The notes: generated from the sequence alone by a model not told the origin. A DNA stretch of 64,000 nt from Stenocarpella maydis (GCA_002270565.1 NQMI01000077.1:1-64000), one strand, 5' to 3'; shown: positions 45,290-57,327, numbered from the stretch's first letter. Translations and numbers: made by a program.

Positions 45290-48200
45290 GACGATCCAAC
45301 GGTTCTGGCCCGGGTTTCTTTTTCCTTTTTCCCCCTTGTTCTTCTTCTTCTTCTTTTCCTTCCTTGGCTTGTCTTTTTGGGTGGTTCTCCACTGAGCAGA
45401 TTGTTGAGATCCAAGAGCCAATGTAGACTCAGAAAAGGAATCCTCCAACTCTCCCCTGTACATCACTGTGATGTTTCCAGGTAAACGCAGGTGAGGATGG
45501 ACACGGCAGACTCCCCATGGAGCAAATATGTATGTTTCCTTCCTGGGGTGCAAACGATGAACATGGCGTTGCCTTGAGCCACAACATCCCCGTCTGGGCA
45601 TCCGTGACTCTTCCACCGGACAAAGATGCGGTCGATGTTGTCACGGGAGGATGCAGCTGCAGCTGTCCAGCACACCAAGCAGATGTTTCAGCGGAACTGA
45701 GACCGCATGTTGGGACTGCGACCAATGTGGATCTGTGTGCTTCTGGAAGTATAAGACAGGACGGCCAGACACGTCACGGAGACCTGAAAATCAAGGGTTG
45801 AACTCTGGCAACCAAAATTCCATAGTGATGTTCCATGGTGATGTTGATAGACAAGTTCAGAATATGGCACCCAACTCGGAGCCGTGTATCCGTGGTGACA
45901 CAAACAACAGACAGTCCGACATTTCCATGTGTACTAGGTGTTCGCTTCGCCTCGGGACTCTACAGGCACGATACTCACGTACCGGCCCGTGAGACAAGAA
46001 TTCTTTGATTCTCAAACATACGCTTCGTCTGCGTCTATCCTGTAGAGCCTCCCACAGCCAAAACGACTAGATAATGTGAACTGTCCTTTGAAAACTACTC
46101 TGGACCGTCAGGACTGCTGATATAATGTTTCTTGGGTTCAGCAATAGACCGATGCACTTGCATACTACTCACGATTTCCTTGTATGCTGACTTGCGCTGA
46201 AAATCGAGCAAGAAGCTGCCAAGGGAGAACGGGAGATCTGACTACTTCCGAGATGAATAGGACCATGCACGCCACTCCCAGCAACCGAGGGCCTCAGCAA
46301 TGCTGTAGTCTCTGCGCGTACCTCTTGTACCTTACCATCCCTCATCACAAATAAATGAGAAGAGTTGTTTCTAGCATAGTGTTCGGCTACACGACCGCGT
46401 GAGGGTTGCGATGATCACTCGACTGGCGACCCATGGGGCTCCAGATGATCAACAAGGCTCGAAATCAATGCCCTTGGCATGGGTAAACTCTTAGCATATC
46501 ACCCGTAAGCTGAGTCGACGTTGAAGACTCGGTAGCGTTGCCGTGTGTGGGTCATAAGGCGTGAATTATAACTGGTCACTGGCCGAAGATTTGTATAAGC
46601 CAGACCCATCCGTACGGAAACGGCGCAAACGAGCGCGAGCAGGGTCGCACGGATTCGGCGAGCACTTGGTGCTGGAAATCGGACCTTCCGACATGCAGTA
46701 CTACTTCTGGGTCGAGACCAACAAGGCCAGACTGGCCTCCATCAACGGGAGATGGGCGTCTCGTTGGCTGCTGGTACCCAGCTGTTTACATACCAGGGTA
46801 GCTCGTACATTTAGCCTCCGACCCGGTATGCCATTAACGAGGCAGGCAACCGCAAGCCGATTGTCGCATGCCGCTGCTACACAGCCAACCAGCCACAGCG
46901 GCCTGGGCGTAATTACTATGGACAGTTGCCAGGAGGTGATCCCAGCAAGTGCGATGCACGAGCCACGAGCCTGGTGGTTGTTTATTTTTGCGGTAATTTG
47001 GGACCTCGGAAAAACGAGCGTGAGACGATAGACGTGGCTCCTCGTGCTGTTGATGGTCAACCATCTTCTCCGGCCTTCTGAGAGCAGACTAGACGTGATC
47101 GTTCTGTCGCATGTAATAGGAACTCTGCCATTTTGGTTGTGACTTGAGAACCAGCGGCCATCTCAGCTCGTTGACTCCGGCGAAGCATCACGAGACTCAT
47201 CTCATGGCTATTGGCTCTTGGCCGGCGACGGCAGCGTGAGGGTGACGGGCCTTCCAAGCCAAACCCGCACGTCAGGTATATACGAGGCCGCGCAGGTTGC
47301 CTGGGCCTTCATGAATGCGGTAGGTGCCTGCATGATGCGCTTAATGAGGGTTTTTGCCATTGCTGGGGGAACATGAGGAGGGCATCTCCACAGCCGAAAT
47401 TGCGGATCGGATCTGACGGGAGCAATTGGCGAGTCAGAGCGCGATGGTGAGAGGCAAAAACGGGCCTGGCGTTGGCAAAAAGGAACCGGGCAAGTTAGGA
47501 CTAGCCGAATAGAGAAGCAAGATTTTTTGTTTGGATGATTTGGAACGCAGCGGCTAGACGCTTCCCATTTTAATCCATCTGTCCCAGGCTCGCAGGTGGG
47601 TGACGGGGCGAATCTTGGAGTCAATTTCGGTTTCGTCCCAATTCTGGCAGCCTTTGTCCTGCAAGGCGTCCTTTGGCCTAAGACGGCCACTGTCGGGGTG
47701 GGCAGTCTGGGGTGTCAGCCGAGGGCAGCCAGGCAGAGTGGCAGATCATGATTTTGCATCAGATTCATTGCCCCGTCAGCCCGTGTGCGCGACCTGGGGG
47801 GGGCTCAGGAGCATAAGTATGGGAAGGATCATCAGGAGCTGCCAGGGGAGCAGGGCAGAGGCCGTCGGGGGCCTGGATGACTGCGAGTCGAGCTAAAGAA
47901 AGATTGCTGCTGAGAGCTGTGCCGCAAGAGAGCCCCGGTGCAGCTGAGCAAGGACGGGATCCGGGTGCTGCTTCTGCTGTACATTCTAGGTAGTACATGG
48001 CTAGGTAGCGCGCACGCGCTATCCGCGAAGGAGCCAGCTGTGGCTCCGGGGAGAAGAGTGTGGTCGTGCCCTGTCAGGCAGGGGACATTAGAATCGGGCA
48101 CAGCTGTTAACACCACCAAAACCCTTCGGTCTAAACAGCAGCTTACACATCAAGCACAGAGTGTGTGGTGTGGTATATATATATTTAGCTCTTCATAATC

Positions 48201-49699
48201 AGGCGAGGAGTTTATTGAATTTTTTTGTTTTGTTTTGAGTTTTAAGCATCTTTTACTGCTGTTGTGTAGTGTGTTAGGCCTGACGGGGCAGAATCTCCCC
48301 TTAGCTGTGCCTGGATACTAATGTCCCCTGCCTGCCTGCCCGTCCTTGGCGAGAGATTGATTGCTCACGCACACGGCCTGTTGATAAGATTATAAGGTTT
48401 GACACCATGCCGGGCGGAGAGCACAAGGTGTTATTAGATTGGACCAGGAACCAGCGTCATGTCCGGACCGCAGTGGTGATGTGATTGGCCTGGGGGCACG
48501 GATCCAGTTTCAGCATCAAAACACGTATACTAGGCACGTATACGGTGCTGCGGACGGGCATACTCTTGTGTGTATTTTTGGCCGAGTTCAACAAGCTCAA
48601 ACCGTGAGGCCCTCGCGGCAACGTGGCGGGAACAGAGAAGACAGGCCACGCGTGGCTTCCTCGCCCCTGCCCAAGGGAGTCAATCACATAGCAGATGAAT
48701 TGATGGGATGGATGCTCTTGGGCTCGGGGACGTGCGTGTGTCAGCAGTCGTCATCTCTTTTCTGGCGGAGCAGGCAGATAACGCGACGCGGGGGCGGCAG
48801 ATGAGCTTGCCGGCCTGCTTTGCGGGTGATTCCGCCGTGCGACCATGTGCTCTTGTGTGTTGGTGTTGGTGTTGGACTTGTACTACCTGGGTGCGTAGAT
48901 AGCTGCTTGCAGCGGCAAGTGAAAAAAGAAGAGAAGAGAAGAAGAGAAGAAACAGGACATTTGGGCGGGCCGCTGACCGCCTCGCTGGGCTGGCGGTTGG
49001 TTTACTTGGTATGATTGCTATCATGTATGTATGTATGTATCTTTGCCGCGGCAAAGTCGAAGAAACGGGTGACATGGCTGTCACCAAAGCCACGATCAAA
49101 AGTACAGTGGGTAGGTAGGTGGCAAGCTCGAGGGACTTCAGGAGGCTAGGCTAGGCTAGGAGGATTCGGGGTTGTGGGGAGGACGTAACGGGCTGCGCGT
49201 TTTAGGTGGGCAGTGGTGTGTGGCTGAGAGGCAACCTGCAGGATTTGGAACGAGGCGTGGCTTACCTAGGTATGTCCAAGAGGCGCGAGCAGGATGACGG
49301 CAGGTCGAGGCCAAGGATTGTGCTCTGCTGCGAGTTATAATTGTCGATTGATCGTCTCGTCGTGCTTCTTTCTCTTGGTGTGAAGGAGGAAGGTGCCGGA
49401 CAACCTTGCAGCATACTGACTGACTGGCGTTTGTCTGTTTTGGCAAACGTGAGATTTGGCCATGCGTGTGGGGCCCATGTGGTTATGACATGCAGCTCAT
49501 GGCCAATCAGCAGTCGCGCTGTCACCTCAGCCAACCGTATCCCTAGTGGGAGCGTAGTGTACTGTACTGTGGTTGATTGATAGCAGCTAGCAGAAGGCAT
49601 CGCAGAGCAGCAGCGCAGGGCAGGGTACAAGCATCCAGGCTAGTGCCAGTCGCAAAGCGCTAGGCCTAGCACCGCCTTCCCTTTGTTAGTGCACTGCAC

Positions 49700-49754
49700 T
49701 GCTGCTGCTGCTGCCGCCGCCTCCTCCGCTGCTGCTGCCGCTGCTGCTGCTGCC
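49700..49754 (+). repeat. Imperfect (CTG)n/(CCG)n/(CTC)n microsatellite
   Basis: Interrupted triplet repeat in intergenic sequence. No reading frame with a start, domain or splice context was found around it. Confidence 0.9.
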
Positions 49755-50164
49755 AAATTTGAAATGACAATCATTGTTTTCCAGACGCAGAGGCAGCCCA
49801 GCCACTTCTGCGGCACGCAGCATCAGCAGCAGCGAGGCACAAGAAACAAGACGTGGTTGCAATAGCTACCCACCTATCCAACACTCTGCAAACACTCTGC
49901 AGGGCGACGGCACCGTCATAATCAAGGTACCTAGGGACCCAGGTAGGTAACTACTAGCAACCATGCATGCCTACGAGCGTACCCAGCTCGCTAACCAACC
50001 AAGTAAACCTACTGGCGTACTTGAAGCAGCCGAGCCACACAGTCGGTTGCGCTTCTCCGTGCACGTGTCGGTCCAATCCTCGCCGCTCCCACGCACCACC
50101 TCGCACCGTCCACCTCCAGACAGACCTTGATCCTCTCTGCCTCTTGGGAGGCCAACCGCCTATT

Positions 50165-50212
50165 GTACGTACGTACGTCCATACATACATACATACACAC
50201 GTACATACATAG
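50165..50212 (+). repeat. (GTAC)n / (ATAC)n tetranucleotide tract
   Basis: Copies of ACGT/GTAC pass into ATAC units with short interruptions. It lies about 650 bp upstream of the GT2 start codon. Confidence 0.85.
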
Positions 50213-50859
50213 TATACATGGAAACCTCCGATTCCCACTTTCAGGGCTACTTCGGATCATTCTGTACCACTCGCAGCAGCCGAGAGGAAACTGGTCTGGC
50301 CTGGCCTGGGGCAGCCTGCCAGCCTGGTTACCTGGATACTACCTGGATACCTGGCCTCGCTTCCGCCTGTCCTCATTTCTCTCAAACCCCATACAATCTC
50401 CACCCGGCTGCATCCTGCACCCTTCGCACTTTGACTTGGACCCGCGGGCGCTACGCTGCCATTGTCCCTGTCCTGTCCTGTGCTGTCCTGCCCTGCCCTG
50501 TCCTGTCCACCCCAGCTCCATCCAGCCCGGCCCAGTTCGACGAGCGAGCCCCGGTGTCCCCTTTTCACTAGTACCCTCGTCTGCGCCCTGCATTTTTTCC
50601 CCTCCCGCTTTTTAAAAAACGCATCCATAATAAAACTATTCTCTCCTGCCCTGCCCTGCCTCGTCCTTTACATCGGCCACGGTCCTCGACGAGACGTGCC
50701 TCCTCTTGTCTCGCCTTCCCTTCCCTTCCCCTCCCCCCTACCACTCCTCGGCACCGGCTCAACCCCCCCTCCTCCTCCTCCTTCTCCTCCAACGGTCCAG
50801 CCAGACATCTCTCCCTTATCGGCTTGACAAAGGGAAAAACGCCATCTCTCGTCGCCAAC

Positions 50860-53059
50860 ATGTCGCTCTTCGCCTGGTGCACCCGCAGGTGCGGAGGGCT
50901 GGCCATGATTGCAGCTCTGGCCCTCTCCTACTGGGTGGTCAGCAAGGAGGCCATCGTCTCCCACAACGATCTCTTCAAGCATCAACAGAGAGACATCCTT
51001 AGCCCCATCCCTCAGTCACCCACCACCACTGAGGGCGCCGGCTTGTGGACAGTCATATTCGCCTACTACTGCCTCTTCATCCATGTCCTCGTCGCCGCCT
51101 TCCCCCTCCGCTCCTGCTGGGCCATGTGGGACCTCACCCGCAGCCTCAAGAGGGCCGCCCACAGCAAGGCCCTCCAGAGCCTCAAGTTCGCCCACCGCCG
51201 CAGGGGCTCCTCCACCTCTCTGTCAAGCTCCGAGACCCTGACCTCGTCCCATGGCTCCTCCGCAAGCAGCGAGGCCGGTGACCTGGAGCCCGAGCTCTAC
51301 ACCGATGCCGATGCCGAGCCCGATCGCGTCGTCCATGCCATCGTCATCCCCAACTACAAGGAGGAGCTCGACACCCTGAGGGAGACATTGGAGGTCTTGG
51401 GCTGCCACCCTCAGGCCCGCACCAGCTATGATGTGAGTCCTGAGCTCCAGCACCGCCGCTTCCCGCACTGCTCTCGGGTGGTGACTTTGAAAGGGCAACA
51501 CAAAGCTGACCGTTTTGGATACAGGTCTACCTGGCCATGGAATCCCGTGAGAACAACGTGGAGCTCAAGGCAATGGGGCTCGTCCAGGAGTTCATCAAGA
51601 AGTTCCGCTCCATCGACTTCACGATCCACCCGTCTGACATTCCTGGCGAGAGCGCTGGCAAGGGCAGCAACATGGCCTGGGCCGTTCGCAAGCTGAGCGA
51701 GAAGTACTCTATGGAAGCCCGCAAGGATGTTGTTGTCACCGGCATTGATGGTATGTCTCTTGTTTCCTTTCTTGCCTATTTTTTTTGGTGGGGGGGGGGG
51801 GGNNNNGGTGAAGGGGGGGAAGGGGCCGGCTGTGCTGCTCTATTGTTTTTTTCTGCGGGGCGTGCTTCAGCCTGCTGCACATCCACACCACGCACTAACA
51901 TTTCGTGCCTGCAGCTGACAGCCACCTCTCGTCCAACTACTTTGCTCATCTTACGTCCATGCACTTGTCGTACCCCGAGACCGCTAAGACAACCATGTAC
52001 GCCGCACCAATCATCTTCGACCGCAACTCACACAGCGTCACAGCCCTCGTCCGCGTCGGCGACATCCTCTGGGCGTCAGCTGGCATGTCTGGTCTCTACC
52101 GCGGCTCGACGATTGCCCCGCCGACTTCGGTCTATTCTGTACCTCTCGAGCTGGTCGACCGCGTTGGCGGCTGGGACTGTGACCCCGAGGCGATCGGCGA
52201 GGATCTACACATGTACCTCAAGTGTTTCTTTGCGCTTAACGGGAACCTGACCGTCCGCACCATTGTCAGCCCTGTCAGCCAGAGCAACGTCACTGGCGGT
52301 GCAGGTGGCGGCCTCAAGGGCATGGTCGCCGATATCAAGGCCCGGTACAAGCAGGCCATCCGCCACATGTGGGGTGCTCTCGACTCTGGTTACGCCATCC
52401 GCAAGGTCGTGGAGCTCTGGCAGGAGAGGAAGCACACGTCTCGGTCCTTCCGGCCCATCCACAGCACCCTCCAGGATACCACGGACGTGTACGTCCCGCA
52501 CAACCAGAACCTCGACCCCGAAGCGCCCCCTACCGAGAACGGTATCTTCTCCGACGTGACCCACGACACCCTTAAGGGGCCCAACTGGGAGCGCATTATC
52601 TACCTGTTCCACCGCCTGTTCGAAGCCCACTTCCTGCCCCTGCAGACCACCATCCTAATCATCGCTTCAACCCTGTATGTCTGGGCCACCGAGGGCAAGC
52701 CGGATGTCCACGGTATCAACTGGATCTTCGATGCTTGCAACATCCTGAGGACCGCTGGCTTCATGGAGATCGCCTTCCTGCTGTTCCTGTACGAGAGCTT
52801 CCACAGGATCTGCGTGCAGACTCGCGAGAAGGAAATGAACGACGCCGGTCTGTCCAAGGGCATGAACTTCTCTCACCGCCACGTCAGCAAGAACTGGAAG
52901 GACTACTGCATGGTCCCTATCGTCGCCCCCCTGTTCGGTGCCGTCCCGTGCGCCCAGGCCCAGGTCTGCCACTTCTGGACCCTCGATCTCGTGTACACGG
53001 TGAGCAAAAAGGTCACGAGACAGAGGTCACGGTCCATGGCGGCAGCCACGCTGGCATAA
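50860..53059 (+). CDS. Processive-type membrane glycosyltransferase, GT family 2
   Basis: Polytopic membrane enzyme of 647 residues in three exons: 50860-51432, 51525-51750 and 51915-53059. Donors are GTGAGT and GTATGT; acceptors ACAG and GCAG; frames join exactly. Two N-terminal hydrophobic segments (about 13-27 and 64-84) and a Ser-rich linker precede the GT-A domain. Motifs seen are IPNYKEEL (163-170), a D-A-D metal site at 266-268 (split by intron 2), an ED pair at 362-363 as likely catalytic base, and QAIRHMW (413-419), a variant of the QxxRW acceptor motif. Three or four C-terminal membrane segments follow (about 505-630). It resembles chitin, hyaluronan and cellulose synthases in order of motifs. 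The product is unknown. Intron 2 contains a 4-N gap; coding sequence is unaffected. Confidence 0.88.
51803..51806. other. Assembly gap (NNNN) in intron 2 of the GT2 gene
   Basis: Four N follow a run of G and precede a second G-rich run. The gap most likely reflects uncertain homopolymer length, so the true intron length is not known exactly. Confidence 0.95.
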
Positions 53060-54548
53060 CGAAACTGTATCACGACCCCCTTCATTCGCTTCTACCCGAT
53101 GATAATTTCAAAACACCCCAACTTTGACCTAACTTTCTTTCGGCCGGCCTGGAACCTGATCCCGCATGTCGACGACGAGATCCGCGCCGTTCCCCATTTA
53201 CACTTTCGATTCTGCACAGCTTTGGAGACCAAAAAGATTCCCCTTTTACGCGCGGATTTGGAAGACAACGGCTTTCTGAGCACTTGTGTAAATAGAGGGC
53301 ATCATGATTTTTTGCATCGCATTGGCATTCGGCATCTAGATTGGGGAGGCCGACCACGACAATGGGGGGCTCTCCAGGAGTTCAGGAGCAATCGCGGCAA
53401 CGGCATGGGAAAGAGGTATGCTGCTTCGCCGCAGACGTTCGCTACACAAAGACACGAGACAGGTCACCGGTCCAATCAAACTCGCGGAGACGACTTTAAG
53501 ACGACAACGACTCCGGCCTGGGGTTGGGCTCGCGACCTTCAGCTGCCCGGATGAGAGGGCAGGGCTAGCTCCACCGGGCAGCGGAGAACCTAAGCGTGCC
53601 TTCACACAGAGGAGGCAAAACCACGCCAGGAATAATCAAATCTAGCCCGGTAATATCTAATTTTTCATGTACGGTGGTGAGCAGGCGGGGGCGCACTAAA
53701 GTGTCCTGACATGACAAGGTCTGACTGATGAATGAGAAGCGACACCCATCAGGGAAGCAGCGATGGGCTGCTTCACCATGCGGAAGGCATGGGAATTGTA
53801 CGGAATACTTTGTATCATGATCAAGACAGAAAGCTACGGCACCTGCTGGGCCGGCCATGAGCAGTTGTGGCAACCCACCACCAACACGCGACAACATGAT
53901 GGATGGAATGAATCAATGAAAGAAGCCACTCGCTTAATGCTCACACCTCCGCGTTCGCTCGATGTGATGGCCAAGTGATTGTGGTATCTGGCGTTCAAGT
54001 CCATAAAGCCTCGATTCCCACAAGAAGAACAGAATGTACGAGGGACGCAGGCCGGCGCATTGTTGATGGACTAAGATGACAGCACGCCGCGTTATCACCA
54101 AGAAACGATGACAACTAGCATTCTGAGGGGTTAAGTGGCTGAGGTCCTTACCCCTGTGAGGGAGCTGCCGTTGATCCGGCCGGCGGCTGCCGTATAAGTG
54201 CCGAGTAAGCACGGAGTTTGTAAGCCCAACCGCCCAGTCACCATGGCCCCCAAGGCTTCTACTACGACACCACGGAGCATGCGGAACAGCGTGCAAGCTC
54301 CGGCTGCGTATGGACCGTCTCTCGAGGAGCCCGAGGGTTGGGACGAGGGGTTGCGTCGGCCGGCTGGCCAGGGACGAGTATATATATGTGCATGCCATGG
54401 CCGACCTCTGGAGTTGGGACGTGTAGTCATCAAGGCACCCTCGCATCTATAACATCAAGGAGGTTGATCACGACACAAACAATCACACATACACCTCCGT
54501 TGCGTTACCAACGAGCCTCATCTCAGACCAAACCTTACAGACACCGTC
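53060..54548. other. Intergenic region between the GT2 and PfpI genes
   Basis: About 1.5 kb with short unrelated frames only. It would hold the GT2 3' flank and the promoter of the PfpI-type gene. No gene is supported. Confidence 0.55.
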
Positions 54549-55437
54549 ATGAGTGCACGCAAGAGCCTCCACATAGGGGTCTTTATCCCCTCTCCTTCGG
54601 GAGCGCAGCTCCTCGATACCGCATGCATCGACATGTTCGCCATAAGCTCTTACCAATACCTCTCGGCGCTGCGCATAGTCCCCAAGGATGCGTCGTCTCT
54701 GGCACCGGAGGTCAAGATCTCGTATATTGGCGGCCAGAAGCCAGGTGAGTTCAGAGACCCTTGGTCTCACCGTTGTCTGAATAGTTTCACCTTCAAGACG
54801 CCGCCTGGATATACCCCGGCCACAAGCCCGGCGTTTCCCCTATTTTCGGACCTTGTTGTTCTCCAGAATGCGCTTCAGCAATACCCTTCACGATCATCAT
54901 CCTTTTGCAGCCCCCTCCTGCAGGTATCGAGCGACTAACCCTCAAAATTTGTTTCAAGGCTCCTTGATCCAGCTCACCGCAAACATGAAGATCGAGCCTA
55001 GCCACCACTTCTCCGACGCTGACGTCGCCCCTGGAAAACTGGACATCGTGCTGGTGCCTGGTCCGTACCCTTGGGAGGAGTGGGATGAGGCCGCCCTGTC
55101 GTGGCTGCGCCGCCAGGGCGGGGCCCCGGGGACCGACGTCCTCAGCATCTGTACGGGGATATACCTGTGCGGCGCGGCGGGGCTCGTGGACGGGCGCAAG
55201 GTCTGCGGCCCAAGGGGCCTGCAGGGCGAGCTGCGGGACAAGTACCCCAAGGCCGAGTTTGTGGGCGAGAGGCTCAGGTGGGTGAGGGACGGCAGCTTGT
55301 GGAGCAGCGGAGGAGTCACCAACGGCTGCGACCTGGTCGCCGCGTACCTGCGCGAGAGCGGGCGCTTCCCCGGCCCGGTTGCTGAGCTGGCGTGCGAGAT
55401 GGCCGAGGCTGGGGACCGGCCGCAGGTCTATGCATGA
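54549..55437 (+). CDS. DJ-1/PfpI family protein (class I amidotransferase-like fold)
   Basis: Two exons (54549-54744 and 54959-55437; donor GTGAGT, branch site GACTAAC, acceptor CAAG) encode 224 residues. The fold begins with a beta strand (LHIGVFIPSPSGAQLLDTACIDMF) and carries the nucleophile-elbow cysteine C130 in LSICTGIYLCGAAGL, followed by WSSGGVTNGCDLVAAYL. In many PfpI/ThiJ relatives the segment after GLLDGR reads T-H-W and supplies a histidine; here it is KVCGPRG, so a Cys-His pair of that type is absent. Such CGPRG variants look like a distinct fungal subfamily. The protein is likely cytosolic. Its activity, if any (glyoxalase, hydratase or redox sensor), cannot be told. Confidence 0.9.
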
Positions 55438-56170
55438 AATAAGGCGCGCCCAATGTCGGTCGGCCATAGGGGGTTGACGGGAGATGGTCTATTGGATGGG
55501 TGTGGACGAGTCCAAGGCTCTGTGGTTGGCCTTGAGTCGCTCGCCTTGGGTTAGAGAGAGCGAGAGCGAGAGAGGGACGCTAGGCTGATATTTGCAGGGA
55601 CAAGAATAGCAAGTAGTTCAATAACACTCCTGTTGCCGCCTCAGCCGGCATTGACTGCTTTCTTGTTAAGCTACATCTGCTGGAATTATTGCCATGACGT
55701 ACTTGTCTCGAAATAACAGTCTCCTCTATGCCTTCTACGATACACCCATGTGCGGTGTAGCATGCCTTCCTCCTTCCCACTGAGAAGAGGAACATATGTG
55801 AGACACTGTAGCACCATATTAGAATTCAAAAAGTATCCTGTATTGTGGTTGCTCTGCGGGAAGACTCGTGTGTAACGCAACAGATACGGCCTCCCAATAC
55901 CGGTATGACAGCTCTGGCGCACCTTTTTTAATTTTTAATTTTATTTTATCTTATCTTCTGTTTGGGGGGGGGCGCTTATGGCTTTAATTGCAGCAATCAT
56001 ATTTTAAAAACTGAATATATTAATTAGTCAAGTCACAAATTTGTCACATTAGGCATCGGCCATATGGTTTGACGTCGTGAGTTTATTTGAACAGCTACAC
56101 TGAGCTACATAGGGCCTGGTATTGCGGACCAGACTTTTAGACAGATCCAATACCTTTCCATGTCGAGAGA
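55438..56170. other. Intergenic region, AT-rich in part
   Basis: It holds the 3' flank of the PfpI gene, a GAGAGCGA stretch near 55555-55575, and an AT-rich patch (55925-56060). No gene is seen apart from the micro-gene 3' end. Confidence 0.55.
56082..56087 (-). terminator. Putative poly(A) signal AATAAA of the micro-gene
   Basis: AATAAA on the minus strand lies 84 bases beyond the stop codon of the 22-residue micro-gene, a suitable place for 3' end formation. It is a single hexamer in a fairly AT-rich area, so chance occurrence cannot be excluded. Confidence 0.45.
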
Positions 56171-56330
56171 TTACTTCTTCTTGTACTCCTCGTCTGTGGT
56201 GTCCTGGACGGTAGGACTAGCAAAACAAGTAAGTAATTTACAGGGTCTGATGCGTTGGAAGACTCGGTGATGGAGAGGAGGAAGCTGTGGTAATTGAGTG
56301 AACTCACGGTTGATATGCTGAGCCGGACAT
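56171..56330 (-). CDS. Spliced micro-gene for a 22-residue peptide
   Basis: Exon 1 (56330-56308, 23 nt) and exon 2 (56216-56171, 46 nt) sum to exactly 23 codons including TAA. The intron (56307-56217, 91 nt) has a GTGAGT donor and a TTTGCTAG acceptor. The peptide starts MSGSAYQPP, has an acidic Asp/Thr/Glu centre and ends YKKK. It has no Cys and no signal peptide, so a cytosolic or nuclear location is likely. The gene has a full set of signals: TATAAATA 159-166 bases upstream of the ATG, a CAA/CTT-rich leader typical of well-expressed fungal genes, and AATAAA downstream. The alternative is a non-coding RNA or first exon of a longer gene, but the stop follows naturally and no further exon is evident. 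Not recognised as a known family. Confidence 0.5.
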
Positions 56331-57327
56331 CTTGACTGGTGTATTGCTGAGAATGGAGATGAAGCTTTGGCTTGAAGAAGTTGTTGTGGATGAATAGTTG
56401 ATTATTGATTAGGCTTGTCCTGTTTCTTCGGAGTGTCTGTTGATGGATGATGAATAGACTGGTGGCCAGTATGGGAAGAAAGGCGACTTATTTATACAGA
56501 ATATTCTGCTCCTGACGAGCAGACCGACAGCACCAGAGAAGCAGCCGACTACCAGGGCAGCCTTCATCACAGTCAGTCTAGCAACACACTCGTTTGAGCT
56601 AGTCACAGCTTGGCAGGGGGGGGGGAGCATAACTAAGAACGAAGCGCCGCTGTCACTGATGTTTGCTTCAAGAGAGATACTTGAGTCACTGCTCCGATGC
56701 CCTGACCACAGCGTTGTTCATTCAGTTGCTATGGATGTTTATCACCCAACCTACGACTGTCCTAATATGTCTTTCCCCAGCAACAGGATGGCTGCCCCAA
56801 GCCACCACTGAGAAGCAGCCGTCAGCTAACTGACGGTTCATGGGGGAAGCCGCACATCAGGCCTACAAGACGCCCTGTCATATCAAAAAATTGGCATTGA
56901 CGCACCCTTCAAAAGCAGGGCGCCGTGACATGGTGAGATTCGCCTTGGATCCCGTGCCTCTGGCAAGCCCCCCACAGCGCCGTTGCTTCTTTACAGTCAA
57001 GTCTTGCTCGAATTGGCCTGCCTTTGAGTCCCTATCCGAGACTGAAGGCATGCAGGTTGCCGGAATGGCCGCATTGGTGACTGCTGGGCACGTACATCCA
57101 GGGGCATAACCACCCATCAACAACGCGTATAGCCTTTTGAGGTATTCGGGGCATAGCTCCGGGCTCATGAGCCAAAGTCGCCATGGTGCAATTCCGATAG
57201 CTCGCGGATGGGTGCCGAAGGCGAGGAAGTTCAGGTGAAAGGTGTGATGCTCGGATTGACGGCACATTGAATGCCGGCAAAGGTCGTCCGTGGCTGTATC
57301 AAACTCGTGTCTGGCTCAGTCAGGCCC
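56331..57327. other. Upstream region of the micro-gene and 3' flank of the THOC5-like gene
   Basis: The first ~160 bases carry the micro-gene's leader and TATA box. The remainder, up to 57327, has no supported gene. Confidence 0.5.
56489..56496 (-). promoter_or_regulatory. TATA box TATAAATA of the micro-gene
   Basis: TATAAATA on the minus strand lies 159 bases upstream of ATG 56330. A start site 30-40 bases downstream would give a leader of about 120 nt, which contains only pyrimidine/CAA-rich sequence and no upstream ATG that I noticed after 56450. Confidence 0.5.

Larger units (their letters stand above)
45290..50859. other. Large intergenic region upstream of the GT2 gene
   Basis: About 5.6 kb without a firmly supported gene. 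A stretch on the minus strand at 45463-45678 reads moderately protein-like (DRIFVRWKSHGCPDGD) but has no ATG and no clear splicing. A 156-codon frame at 46561-47031 has no domain. From about 49,700 on the sequence is dominated by CTG/CTC, ACGT/ATAC and CCTGT simple repeats, and the last 400 bp are C/T-rich, fitting the GT2 leader. Confidence 0.45.

Noticed and set aside
45463..45678. Protein-like minus-strand stretch beside the small 133-residue protein
   Set aside because: It lacks an ATG and I found no splice sites that join it in frame to a neighbour; it is left as a lead only.
46561..47031. 156-codon frame in the 45-50 kb intergenic region
   Set aside because: No recognisable domain, and the composition changes along its length; it is probably chance.
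47995..48050. Palindromic GCGCGCACGCGC region considered as a hairpin RNA
   Set aside because: Arms are short and imperfect beyond the core, with no sign of an RNA gene.
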